Positions 46,029-57,494 of a stretch of 64,000 nt of DNA are shown here, one piece after another; position 1 is the stretch's first letter; each line of letters opens with the position of its first letter. A program made the position numbers and the translations under genes. The DNA comes from Picocystis sp. L7 (Eukaryota; Chlorophyta; Picocystophyceae; Picocystales; Picocystaceae), in contig QXJR01000021.1 of assembly GCA_020975725.1 (NCBI GenBank), forward strand, positions 248,001-312,000. Direction: 5' to 3'. Below the pieces are notes generated by a model. It was given only the letters and a program-made list of their open reading frames with translations, had not been told where the DNA came from and ran no database searches.

Positions 46029-46586
46029 TTACCGGCCATCTTCACCGTTGTGATTCTCCAATTCGGCAAGCTTCTGTGAGAACTCTGAACATACCGCCTC
46101 ATACACGTCCTTCTTGTACTCGACCACTTGTGGTGGGAGGTGGTGCAACGGCATCCAAGTGTGCTGGCTGAATTCCTGATCCTTTGCACGTTGTACATCC
46201 ACTTCTTCCTCTGGCCCAGTGAATCGAAAGAGGAACCACTTGTGCGTCTGTCCTATCACATGTTCTGCACCCTTCCTCCTGGCTCTCTGTGGAGGGAATG
46301 GATAGCTTTTCCACTCCTCCAACTCGTGCAAAAACGACACGGACGTGATACACGTTTCTTCAAACAATTCCCGCAATGCAGCGTCGGATGGTTTTTCACC
46401 ATCCCAAAGCCCTCCTTGTGGCATCTGCCAACTGTCGGTTGGATCGTCCAGTCGCTTTCCCACCAATGCACGATTGTAGCGATCCACAAGGCATATTCCT
46501 ACCCCGCGACGATACAGCGACTTCCCTCCTGACATTCCTGAGTTCGCAGAGGAAACCAACCAACGTGCATGGCCGCTGCACGCCAT
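46029..46586 (-). CDS. Nudix hydrolase, plant NUDT25-27/RppH-like (Ap4A hydrolase type)
   Basis: Asymmetric diadenosine-tetraphosphate hydrolases and RppH share this form: YRRGVGICLVDRYNRALVGKR, then SWQMPQGGLWDGEKPSDAAL. The Nudix box GGLWDGEKPSDAALRELFEE keeps the metal-binding REx2EE core, with Cys where Gly usually follows. WFLFRFTGPEEEVDVQ and FSQHTWMPLHHLPPQVVEYKK complete the domain. 185 aa from the ATG at 46586; about 25 residues precede the domain, too short to call a transit peptide. The substrate (Ap4A versus 5'-PPP RNA) cannot be decided from sequence. Confidence 0.93.
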   Translation of the reverse strand: MACSGHARWLVSSANSGMSGGKSLYRRGVGICLVDRYNRALVGKRLDDPTDSWQMPQGGLWDGEKPSDAALRELFEETCITSVSFLHELEEWKSYPFPPQRARRKGAEHVIGQTHKWFLFRFTGPEEEVDVQRAKDQEFSQHTWMPLHHLPPQVVEYKKDVYEAVCSEFSQKLAELENHNGEDGR

Positions 46587-47554
46587 GCGTCAAATTGTGT
46601 TGGACCCAATATTCGCCATGAACTCGAGGGGAATCCTCAGAGCCGAAGAGGGCAGGGCGGATTGGAGCTGATTTCGGGGATCCTTGCTTGTTGGATGACA
46701 CTTGCCGCATGCATGGACTTGGACGTGTTGCGTATTACAAGGCAACTGGTTTGCAGAACATCATGTCCAGGTAGCTGACAGCGCGAAAGCTTGGTCCATC
46801 TCAACGAGGCAAGGTTGACCTTGGGATGGGAAAGATGCAAATCCCATCTTGCGACATGTGTACACTTTGGAATGAATGTCTCCAACGAACCTGGAGATGA
46901 TTGGAAGACAGCGAAAGATAATCATTTGAGGTAAGTATCTTCAACTTTTTTTACAATGTTAGCAGTCAATTGCTTCGACAGCACGTTTCTCAAGTACAAA
47001 GAAGTCTTTTAAAACACTTGAATGTCTCAATCAGTTGACATACATTGGTCTCTGTTGGTTCACTATTCCATGCGCCAATTTACCATCTTTAGATTGCTTC
47101 TTTCCAAACCTTCCCAAGGAGGGTTGGGCTAGCCCTTCCCACAAACGCACCCTGTACTGGCAAGGAGAGAACTGCTTCCATTGAAAACCACACTGCATTC
47201 TAGGGATGATATTCTATGATAGCTGCAATCTAGTAAAAACCAATTCCTGCACAACGATAGCGTTCACTACTGAAATTGCGCACAAGTTCCCACTTTGAAA
47301 AAAAAACAGCCAACCATTGTCGTAAGAGGCCAACGCCTTCGCAGTCTAGTGGACTTTCTCCTACGTTACCAGGTAAGACTTGACCACACCCAACAAATCG
47401 TTGCCCAAAGGAAAAATAGCTGTGGACTACACGGAAATTTAAATTAGCGTTCAAGCGAAAGACATTACAAGAAGAGAACTTTCAAAGTGTATTAACATTG
47501 TGCACAGAGCCTGCATTCTACAATCCCCAGAAGTTCATGAGATTGCATCGCATA
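46587..47554. other. AT-richer intergenic region Nudix / polyubiquitin
   Basis: About 970 bp, more AT-rich than its surroundings from 46900 on. It contains a consensus 5' splice site (GAG|GTAAGTATC at 46929-46940, +) after a short ATG frame beginning near 46872, and a possible acceptor about 35 bp later. The rest shows no recognised gene and may be polyubiquitin 3' flank. Confidence 0.4.
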
Positions 47555-50209
<2,655 letters not shown>

Positions 50210-51184
50210 ATGGAGAGTGGCAAGCGACTGTGGCTGGAGGAATCGATCCAAGAGAATCTGAAATGGATGTATTCAGTGGACAACATCCTACACAAAGAAG
50301 CCAGCAAATTCCAAGATGTTGAGCTCATCGAGAGCGGGCCCTTCGGGAAAGTGCTGCTTCTGGACGGGAAGTTACAGAGTGCAGAAGCGGATGAGTTCGT
50401 TTATCACGAATGCCTCGTTCACCCTGCACTCTTACACCATCCAAACCCCAAAAAGGTGTTCATCATGGGTGGTGGAGAAGGATCCACGGCAAGAGAGGTC
50501 CTTCTGCACAAAAGCGTGGAAAAAGTGGTGATGGTGGACATTGACGAAGTGGTCGTTCAGTTTTGCAAAAAACACCTTGATGCAAATCGGGAAGCGTTCG
50601 AAGACCCACGCCTAAAACTCATGATCAGTGATGCTAGGAAGGAACTCATGGAATCAGATGAGAATTTCGATGTGATCATCGGAGATCTTGCAGATCCTGT
50701 CTATGGTGGTCCGTGCTATCAGTTGTACACTCAAGAGTTTTACGAGACGGTTGTTAAGCAGAAGCTCAATCCGGGTGGGATTTTTGTGACGCAGAGTGGA
50801 CCAGGCGGGATTTTGTCTCACACGGAAGTGTTTACTTCGATCAACCGGACGCTGGCTACAGTATTCCCTACTGTGATAGGTTATACCACCCATCTGCCTT
50901 CTTTTGCAGACACGTGGAGTTGGAACATGGCATTTACGGACCCAGAGCAAAAAATTTTAACTGCAGATGAAGTTGACAAGAGGATTGCAACGAGGGTCAC
51001 GAAGGACCTGGGTTTTTTAGATGGGGCAACCATGCAAAGTGTGGCCACCCTGAACAAGCATGTGCGCAAGGGTGTAGAGAACGAAGACCATATCTACACG
51101 TTAGAGAACCCCAAGTTTATCCATGGACAGGGGCTCCAAAAAGAAGATTTTCTAGAAGAACAGAGGAACTCTATTCAAGGTTGA
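50210..51184 (+). CDS. ACL5: Thermospermine/spermine synthase, ACL5 type
   Basis: Transfers an aminopropyl group from decarboxylated SAM to spermidine; plant ACL5 makes thermospermine. 324 aa from the ATG at 50210 (MESGKRLWLEESIQ). The N-terminal beta-hairpin FGKVLLLDGKLQSAEADEFV is followed by the family signature YHECLVHPALLHHPNPKKVF and VFIMGGGEGSTAREV (SAM site). Then VVMVDIDEVVVQFCK, and GDLADPVYGGPCYQLYTQEF in place of the DSSDP of ordinary spermidine synthases. The GDLADPxxGGPCYQLY motif is the ACL5 hallmark. THLPSFADTWSWNMA and a C-terminal FIHGQG complete it. Product specificity is inferred from these motifs. It is a soluble enzyme with no targeting sequence. Confidence 0.93.
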   Translation: MESGKRLWLEESIQENLKWMYSVDNILHKEASKFQDVELIESGPFGKVLLLDGKLQSAEADEFVYHECLVHPALLHHPNPKKVFIMGGGEGSTAREVLLHKSVEKVVMVDIDEVVVQFCKKHLDANREAFEDPRLKLMISDARKELMESDENFDVIIGDLADPVYGGPCYQLYTQEFYETVVKQKLNPGGIFVTQSGPGGILSHTEVFTSINRTLATVFPTVIGYTTHLPSFADTWSWNMAFTDPEQKILTADEVDKRIATRVTKDLGFLDGATMQSVATLNKHVRKGVENEDHIYTLENPKFIHGQGLQKEDFLEEQRNSIQG

Positions 51185-52118
51185 GTGAGACCGTTAGCTT
51201 TCATTGTATCACGTAGGATGTCTCTCTTTCAAAACTGCTTTCACATCCTACTTGATTTTTCAGCCGTGCCAGAATTAATTCATAGGAATTTCAACAGCTC
51301 AATACGCTGCCAGTGCAAGATTTACTGCCTTGGAAGGTCTATAGGGATTGCCTGCACTTCAATTGGTTTCTTGTGCCAACCCTACATATCCCTCCTTCGT
51401 GCGGAAAAACCTTTGCTTCGTTTTCGTAGGCGATCTGGTTTCAAGTGGCTGAACCCTGTGGGCAAGCAGGATGCATGGGTACTATTCAAGGAAACGCCAT
51501 CCAGTAGTCAGTGCTCCGTTCAAGCAGGTGACTGTCCATTCCTGGGCTTCTGCCTCGTTCGCAGAGGAATTCTCGCTGGATTCGATCGGTCCTTGGCTCA
51601 GTATTCATGGAGACTTCCTGCGGCATGCCTGGGTCCTTGCTATGCGTTCCGCGAGTACATCATTGACTTCTCCACAGCCGTGCAGCCCTGTCGTTGTCGT
51701 ACCTCATTCCTTCCTCCTGTCCAGTCGCCTAAAACGGTGTCAAGCCTCCATCATGAGCCACACCTGCCTCGTGGTTGGCCTCGGATGGGTGTCGATCGAT
51801 CGTGTGGTCTACCACATGGCTCCTCGGATGCTCTTGTTCGCGCCAGATTGTCTTCGTGTTCCGCACAAGCACTCCAAAGGGACATGTCTTTTCACCCACC
51901 ACGACCCCAGGTTCGGACGTCTGGATGGGGTCGAACCTTCCCCTCCACCCCCTCGGAGAAGAAACTCCCCGATCCCCGGTTCGGGTTCGTCTTCCAGAAG
52001 GGACTCTTCCCCGGTTTCGGTCCCGGTTCGACTGGGGATGGAAAAGGACGCTTGACCGGTGGGTTCCCTGGGTCACGGTTCGGTTCGGGTCGACGTTGCA
52101 GACGCACCGACGACGGCG
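51185..52118. other. Intergenic region ACL5-like / BRAP2
   Basis: About 930 bp. Includes a 9-bp inverted repeat GTAGGATGT/ACATCCTAC (51213-51221 and 51243-51251, 21-bp loop) 28 bp past the ACL5 stop, probably in its 3' UTR. A frame stays open across the region but has no recognisable protein. Confidence 0.45.
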
Positions 52119-53666
52119 ATGGCGATGTTCTCGTTGCGCGTTTCTTCTTCGATGGAAGGCGGAGGACCGCACAAAGGGAAGGAGGAGGTGGAAGAGCACG
52201 AAGGAGACGAAACGGACGCGAACCTGGACGCGGTGGAGTTCAGCGCGGGAAATCCCAGCGTCGAAGTGACGCGTGGGACCGTGCACTTGTTCCGACCAAG
52301 AAGAGAAGGACAAGACGAGAATCAAGGCGAGAAGAACGCATCCGAACAGCTCCTGGCGCTAGCGGTGCCCAATCACGTCACCGTGGCCGACTTCTGCGAC
52401 TACTGCGCGCCTTTCCTGCCCAAAATCAACGCCATGAGGATCCTGAGGAGGACGGTGTCGGACGCCAGCTACATGGTGCTCTTGAACCTCGACAGCGTAC
52501 AATCCGCCGTTTCCTTCCACGAGAAGTACAACGGAAAGCAGTACACGAGCCTGGAAACGGGCGTATGGTCTCTGGTCTGGGTGTCCTCGGTGGAAATCAC
52601 CGACGTGGAATCCACGGTCCAAGGGGCACCGCCAGGACAGACAGAACTGCCCAACTGTCCAGTGTGCCTGGAAAGGTTGGACCAACACATCAGTGGTGTG
52701 GTGACCACGGTGTGCAACCACGCCTTCCACTCGCAGTGCCTGAGGCAGTGGGCGGACGCTTCCTGCCCCGTTTGTAGATACTGTGACAGCAAACAGGCCA
52801 CTTCCTACTGCACGGAATGCGGCACCTCCTCCGGTCTCTGGATGTGCCTCATCTGCGGATACATTGGATGTGGTAGGTACCATCAGCAGCACGCAGTCGA
52901 GCACTGGAAAAGCACGCAGCACTGCTACTCCATGGAACTTGAATCCCAAAAGGTATGGGATTACGTGGGGGACAATTACGTACACCGCATCATTCAGTCC
53001 AAAACAGACGGGAAGCTGGTGGAGCTTCCATCCCCACATGCCGGTCCTGCATCGTCCCTGTCGCAAGAAGACAAGGCTTTGGAGGAGGCTCTCCTAGCCA
53101 GCAAAGTGGAGGCCGTCGCTTTGGAGTATAATACGTTGCTCACAACCCAGTTGGAGAGCCAGAGGCAGTATTACGAGGGCCTGCTAGCCACGGCAGCTCA
53201 GGAAGCAGAAATGGGGACCAAAGCAGCTGTCTCGGCTGAAAAAGCCGCTGCAGTGGCCAATGTGGCCGTGAGCGCCGCCAAACGCGCAGACAAGGAACTC
53301 AAAGCCACCAAGAAAAGACTTGCAGGATTAGAGCAGCAGTACGAGTCCTTGAGAAAGGAAAAGGAGGCGTTGGAAGAACTGAACAAATTTCTGCTTCAAA
53401 ACCAGCACCAGCTGAAATCTAACCTGGAGGTGCGGTCTTTGGAATGGGAAGAGTCGGAGAAGGAAAGGCTGAGGGAGATATCCGAGCTGCAAGACCATGT
53501 TAGGGATTTGATGTTCTTCATAGAAGCGAAAGAGAAAATAGCAAAAGACAGCCAGTCCCTCGGCCATGAAATGAAGGGGGGAGCTGCCTACGTTGAGGCT
53601 GGTAGTTCTGCAATGCCTAGCCCTCGAGAAAGGCTGAGAGAAAAGATTAAACATGCGCGTGGTTAG
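52119..53666 (+). CDS. BRAP: BRAP2/BRIZ-type RING and UBP-zinc-finger E3 ligase
   Basis: 515 aa from the ATG at 52119. Domains in order: RRM-like BRAP2 domain (about 75-160, LALAVPNHVTVADFCDYCAP, MRILRRTVSDASYMVLLNL); RING-H2 (about 180-220, CPVCLERLDQH, CNHAFHSQCLRQW, CPVC); UBP-type zinc finger (about 222-290, YCTECGTSSGLWMCLICGYI, CGRYHQQHAVEHW); and a long coiled coil (about 320-490). The order matches human BRAP and plant BRIZ1/2, which bind ubiquitin through the UBP finger and form oligomers by the coiled coil. It converges on MSH6 with 52 bp between stop codons. Confidence 0.95.
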   Translation: MAMFSLRVSSSMEGGGPHKGKEEVEEHEGDETDANLDAVEFSAGNPSVEVTRGTVHLFRPRREGQDENQGEKNASEQLLALAVPNHVTVADFCDYCAPFLPKINAMRILRRTVSDASYMVLLNLDSVQSAVSFHEKYNGKQYTSLETGVWSLVWVSSVEITDVESTVQGAPPGQTELPNCPVCLERLDQHISGVVTTVCNHAFHSQCLRQWADASCPVCRYCDSKQATSYCTECGTSSGLWMCLICGYIGCGRYHQQHAVEHWKSTQHCYSMELESQKVWDYVGDNYVHRIIQSKTDGKLVELPSPHAGPASSLSQEDKALEEALLASKVEAVALEYNTLLTTQLESQRQYYEGLLATAAQEAEMGTKAAVSAEKAAAVANVAVSAAKRADKELKATKKRLAGLEQQYESLRKEKEALEELNKFLLQNQHQLKSNLEVRSLEWEESEKERLREISELQDHVRDLMFFIEAKEKIAKDSQSLGHEMKGGAAYVEAGSSAMPSPRERLREKIKHARG

Positions 53667-53718
53667 GGAGATCCAAAGACCAAGGACTGAGGGCATTTTG
53701 ATAACTTCCTGCATCGCA

Positions 53719-56700
53719 TTACAGTACCAGCCTGTGGACTTTCTCCCATGTGGCCAGAAGTTCCCCGTGTGATATTTTCATTGGATCCAGCGCAAGGATC
53801 TGCTCTTGGCAGCGTTCCTCCTGCACGGATGCCTGCTCCTCCTCCCCCAAAAAGGAAGAGGATACTTCAACAGCTCTCTGGATTACGGAGGACGGCACCC
53901 CTGCAAGCTGCGCTACATTCATACCGTACGATTTTGGGCATGCACCTCGGCTCAGTTTGTACAAAAAGGCAATGTGATCGACACCCGTGTGGGATGGAGT
54001 GATTTCACATCCCATATGCCTCAGCATTACCCATTCGTCCCCATCTTTCGTATCTGAGCTCTCATGGGCAGTTGCCAGGGAGTGGAAGTGCGTGCTGAAA
54101 AGGACACGGCACTGTAATTCTTTTGCCAAGTGGTCCATCACAGCACTTGCAATGGCTGCACCATCCGTAGTAGCTGTTCCTCGGCCCAATTCATCCAAAG
54201 CTACAATAGACCTTGCAGTCGAACGGCGAAGAAGTGAAGCGGTCTCCTCCAGTTCTACTGCAAATGTAGACTGACCTGCCATGATATCGTCCCTTGCCCC
54301 CATCCGTACGTAAATCCCATCGGTTAGCGTCAGTGACAAAGAAGCTGCGGGGACGCACGCCCCAATCTGAGCCATCAGAACAGCAAGACAAACTTGTCGC
54401 AGTAGTGTCGACTTTCCCCCCATGTTTGGTCCTGTGAGCAGCATGAACAGCGGTTCCGATCCGCCCAGATGGATATCGTTGGGTACAAAGGCACCTCCGC
54501 CAACAAGCCCACAAGGATGACGGAGTTGCTCAGCATCAAACACGGGTTTTGAACCAGCTGCGTATGGAAGGAGCTTTGGGACACAAACCGGGGCATCTGC
54601 ATACGAAGCGGCCAAGGAAAGTGAGATGAGGACATCAAGTTCGGCGGCGGCTGATGTGGCCAGCATCCACGTGTCCATCTCCAACGCAAAGCTAGACAAG
54701 AGATTTTGCAGGATCCCACTCAACACTTCCTCCTTCTTTTCCTCCACATCTTTCCTTGCCTTAACGAGTGCATCCAGACGTGTGGTTGTGTATCTACAAA
54801 ATCCCTTTTTTTGACCCACTTTTTGATATTCCCGCGGGACTCGTTTCAAAAATTTGTCTGGCACCTCTATTCTGTGGGTGTCCTTGTTGACCGTTACATA
54901 CATGACTTCGTGCTTGCCTGCACCAAGTATCCTCCTTTGCTCCTGTATGTATTGATCAAGAAGGATGTCGGCCTCGCGCAGCTCTGAGAGGACCCCCTCG
55001 TACTCCTCATTGGTGCCTTCTGTTGGTATAATGCGCCCTTCCTCTCTGGCATCGTCCCAATCAAATGCCTCCCTGAAAAATGCAAGCTTTGAAGTGAGTT
55101 CTGGAAGCCCTTGAGGAGAACCCTGAGTCACCAGTCTCCGTAAACGATCCGACTTCAAGTCTGCTCGAACATTGTCAAAAGCCTGTGATACTCTAATCAC
55201 ACTCTCAATGCCCTGGAGTGCTGCAATGAACGCCACCAACTTCCTCTTGGAAACGTCCTCGTACAGGACAACATGCGCGGAATCCCTGCCTGTCCCGCCC
55301 ATACGTGCAGCTGCCAATCTTGCTAGCGTACGCTCCATGTCAGGGGCCGCAGACAGCTCTTTTCGCGCAGCACACGCCGCATCATCCCCAACTCCCTGCA
55401 AGTCTTGGACGGCTTCCTGGCGATCGACAATGGCTTTGCGGCTCAGTAGTGGTCGGACCAGCCACTCACGCAGCAAGCGCCTACCAGGGCCACTCGCGCA
55501 GTGATCAAGCTGCTCCAGCAAAGACCCTTTCAATCCCCCTTCACTGTTCTCAAGCACCTCGAGGTTCTCGAGAGCTGCTGCATCGAGAACGCAGTGTGGA
55601 GTGGCAGTTTCCTCCTCTTCTGCGTGCAACGCTTCCTCTTCCCATGCTGGCAGAGTACAGAAGCGAGCACTAGGCAGGACCTGTCGGTCCAAAAGCACAG
55701 ATGACAAATAGGAGATACACCCTCCGAGTGCACTTATCGCATGATCGCCATTTCCTTTCATCGAATTCAGTAGCGTGGGGAAAGGTGCACAATCCCCATT
55801 GTAGTAGGCAGCAGAGTCAATCTTCTGGAACACGCTCTCAGAAGCACCGAACTCCCCTGCATCCAGCTTGTTCACAATAGGCTTCCTGGAACCATTTCGC
55901 AGCGTTTTCCACGTTGCCGCAGACAGCCCATTGCGGTGCGTCCCTTCCCCTCGAGGAACGATCAGCTCCACGGGCCTGAGAATGGACAGAACAGACTGCA
56001 GCTTGGATCTGGCTGAATCATCGGAGAGTTGGCCCATCAGTATTGTGGCCGTAGCGACATCCACGGCGCAGAGCCCTATCTTGGCCGTTTCTCCCTCTTT
56101 GGCGTTTTCTACGGCCTCCACAACAGAGAGGATGTACGAGGCATCCGTCACCGACTCGACCATGGTGCTATCTACCAGTGTTCCTTTGGTCAGTACGGCC
56201 ACCTTCTCTCGATTGACCACGCGCGCTTTCTTTTTCCCCTGTTGACCGAGTAGCTTGTTGCGTTCCGCCAGCATCTCTGGAGTCTCTGTCTGTTCAATTA
56301 CCACCACGCGGAACCCTTTCCTGGCCAGCCTTTCAGCGTGGGTGTGGTAATTTTTCTCTGGAAATCCACAGTGGGGCTGCTCTCCTCTCATGTACTGCAA
56401 TCCTAGGTGTTCGGCTCCCACATGGGCGTCCATCTCGAACATCTCGTAGAACTTCCCCATCTTGAACAACAGCACTGCATCGAAGTTCTCGGCCTTGAAC
56501 TTCCACCACTGTTCCTGTCCACCCGTGAGGCTTTTGAGGAAGGAGTGTGGCACGTGCAAGGTCGTGGGATCGTACGAAGGATCGTCGGGACGCCTTCGAT
56601 TCGCGTCGCGAAGCTTGTCCGGCTGGAGGAAGTCGAGGCGGGACTCGTCCCGACGTGCGAATCGTCCTGCACCGTCGGCGTCCGGCGTGGGCGGTGCCGG

Positions 56701-57123
56701 AGGAGGCGGAGAAGCGGGCGTGTTTGAATCCCTCCTGGACCTCTTCTTGCGCTCTTCGCTCGCCTTTCGATTCGTGGGCGTCCTGCAACCTTTCGTCGAC
56801 GACGGTGGACGTCGTGCAGGGACGTAATCGTCCTCCTCCTCGTCCAATTCGTCGTCTTCGAGCTCCTCCGAACCGGCCACGTACTCCTCCTCTTCACCGT
56901 CCTCTTCGGAATCGGACTCGATCACGGCCCTCCTGGTGGCCTTGCGCTTGCGTCCGCTCGCAGGTCCGACAGGACGTTCCACCTCGTCCTGCACGGTCTT
57001 CTGGAGGGGAGAAGGCGTGGCCGGGCTCTCCTGGTCCTCCTCGGCGCCATCCTCGGGACGGGCGTCTCGAGGCGCGCGCGAGAAGAACGAGGCGATCGTG
57101 CGCTGCTGCGGCTTCGACGCCAT
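53719..57123 (-). CDS. MSH6: DNA mismatch repair protein MSH6
   Basis: 1134 aa from the ATG at 57123; the frame runs open to 58029 through noncoding-like sequence. MSH6 pairs with MSH2 as MutS-alpha to detect base mismatches. The N-terminus has a PCNA-interaction box QRTIASFF (7-14) and a long acidic/basic disordered region (20-190). The mismatch-binding domain keeps the Phe-x-Glu wedge in KMGKFYEMFE (F225, E227). The connector, lever and clamp follow. The ATPase has Walker A TGPNMGGKST, Walker B IVALDELGRGTATTDG and FSTHFHSLA. Ends WEKVHRLVL. The PIP box plus FYE rule out MSH2 and MSH3-like classes. It is downstream of WAPL on the same strand. Confidence 0.96.
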   Translation of the reverse strand: MASKPQQRTIASFFSRAPRDARPEDGAEEDQESPATPSPLQKTVQDEVERPVGPASGRKRKATRRAVIESDSEEDGEEEEYVAGSEELEDDELDEEEDDYVPARRPPSSTKGCRTPTNRKASEERKKRSRRDSNTPASPPPPAPPTPDADGAGRFARRDESRLDFLQPDKLRDANRRRPDDPSYDPTTLHVPHSFLKSLTGGQEQWWKFKAENFDAVLLFKMGKFYEMFEMDAHVGAEHLGLQYMRGEQPHCGFPEKNYHTHAERLARKGFRVVVIEQTETPEMLAERNKLLGQQGKKKARVVNREKVAVLTKGTLVDSTMVESVTDASYILSVVEAVENAKEGETAKIGLCAVDVATATILMGQLSDDSARSKLQSVLSILRPVELIVPRGEGTHRNGLSAATWKTLRNGSRKPIVNKLDAGEFGASESVFQKIDSAAYYNGDCAPFPTLLNSMKGNGDHAISALGGCISYLSSVLLDRQVLPSARFCTLPAWEEEALHAEEEETATPHCVLDAAALENLEVLENSEGGLKGSLLEQLDHCASGPGRRLLREWLVRPLLSRKAIVDRQEAVQDLQGVGDDAACAARKELSAAPDMERTLARLAAARMGGTGRDSAHVVLYEDVSKRKLVAFIAALQGIESVIRVSQAFDNVRADLKSDRLRRLVTQGSPQGLPELTSKLAFFREAFDWDDAREEGRIIPTEGTNEEYEGVLSELREADILLDQYIQEQRRILGAGKHEVMYVTVNKDTHRIEVPDKFLKRVPREYQKVGQKKGFCRYTTTRLDALVKARKDVEEKKEEVLSGILQNLLSSFALEMDTWMLATSAAAELDVLISLSLAASYADAPVCVPKLLPYAAGSKPVFDAEQLRHPCGLVGGGAFVPNDIHLGGSEPLFMLLTGPNMGGKSTLLRQVCLAVLMAQIGACVPAASLSLTLTDGIYVRMGARDDIMAGQSTFAVELEETASLLRRSTARSIVALDELGRGTATTDGAAIASAVMDHLAKELQCRVLFSTHFHSLATAHESSDTKDGDEWVMLRHMGCEITPSHTGVDHIAFLYKLSRGACPKSYGMNVAQLAGVPSSVIQRAVEVSSSFLGEEEQASVQEERCQEQILALDPMKISHGELLATWEKVHRLVL

Positions 57124-57494
57124 CGCTGCTGCTGCGCGTGCTTTGGTCCCTCCGAGAGGCGCGTCCGAGGAATCCCGCGCTCTCCCCCCCCGACCGGGCA
57201 GGTGCGGGACCCCTCCTGGCCCACCGCCCTTCGATCGGCGACGAGGATCTGCTGTTCGGATCCGTACCGTTCCTCCACGGCATGGGGCGCGACGTTTGAA
57301 CCTGGATCGCCTTCGGTCCGTCCCAGGACCCCCCGAGGATGGTTTCGGATCCTTCCGAGGAAACCGGCGGATCCCTCCCCCTCGGGGTGGAGAGGAGGGG
57401 GGGGGAAGCGTCCCCCACAGGGTGGTGCTTGGGTGGTGGTGTGGGGAGGTGCCATGCTGGGTACGTTTTATTGATGGGGACGGTGTGATGGGAA
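57124..57494. other. Spacer WAPL / MSH6
   Basis: 371 bp between WAPL stop and MSH6 start on the same strand; holds WAPL's polyadenylation signal and, presumably, the MSH6 promoter. No GTTAAC element seen. Confidence 0.4.
57467..57472 (-). promoter_or_regulatory. Polyadenylation signal AATAAA of WAPL
   Basis: AATAAA on the - strand begins 23 bp past the WAPL stop. Confidence 0.55.

Noticed and set aside
46870-46950. U1 snRNA on the - strand (GATACTTACCTC)
   Set aside because: The rest of U1 (first stem-loop with the U1-70K site, Sm site) is absent; the match is simply a 5' splice-site consensus on the + strand.
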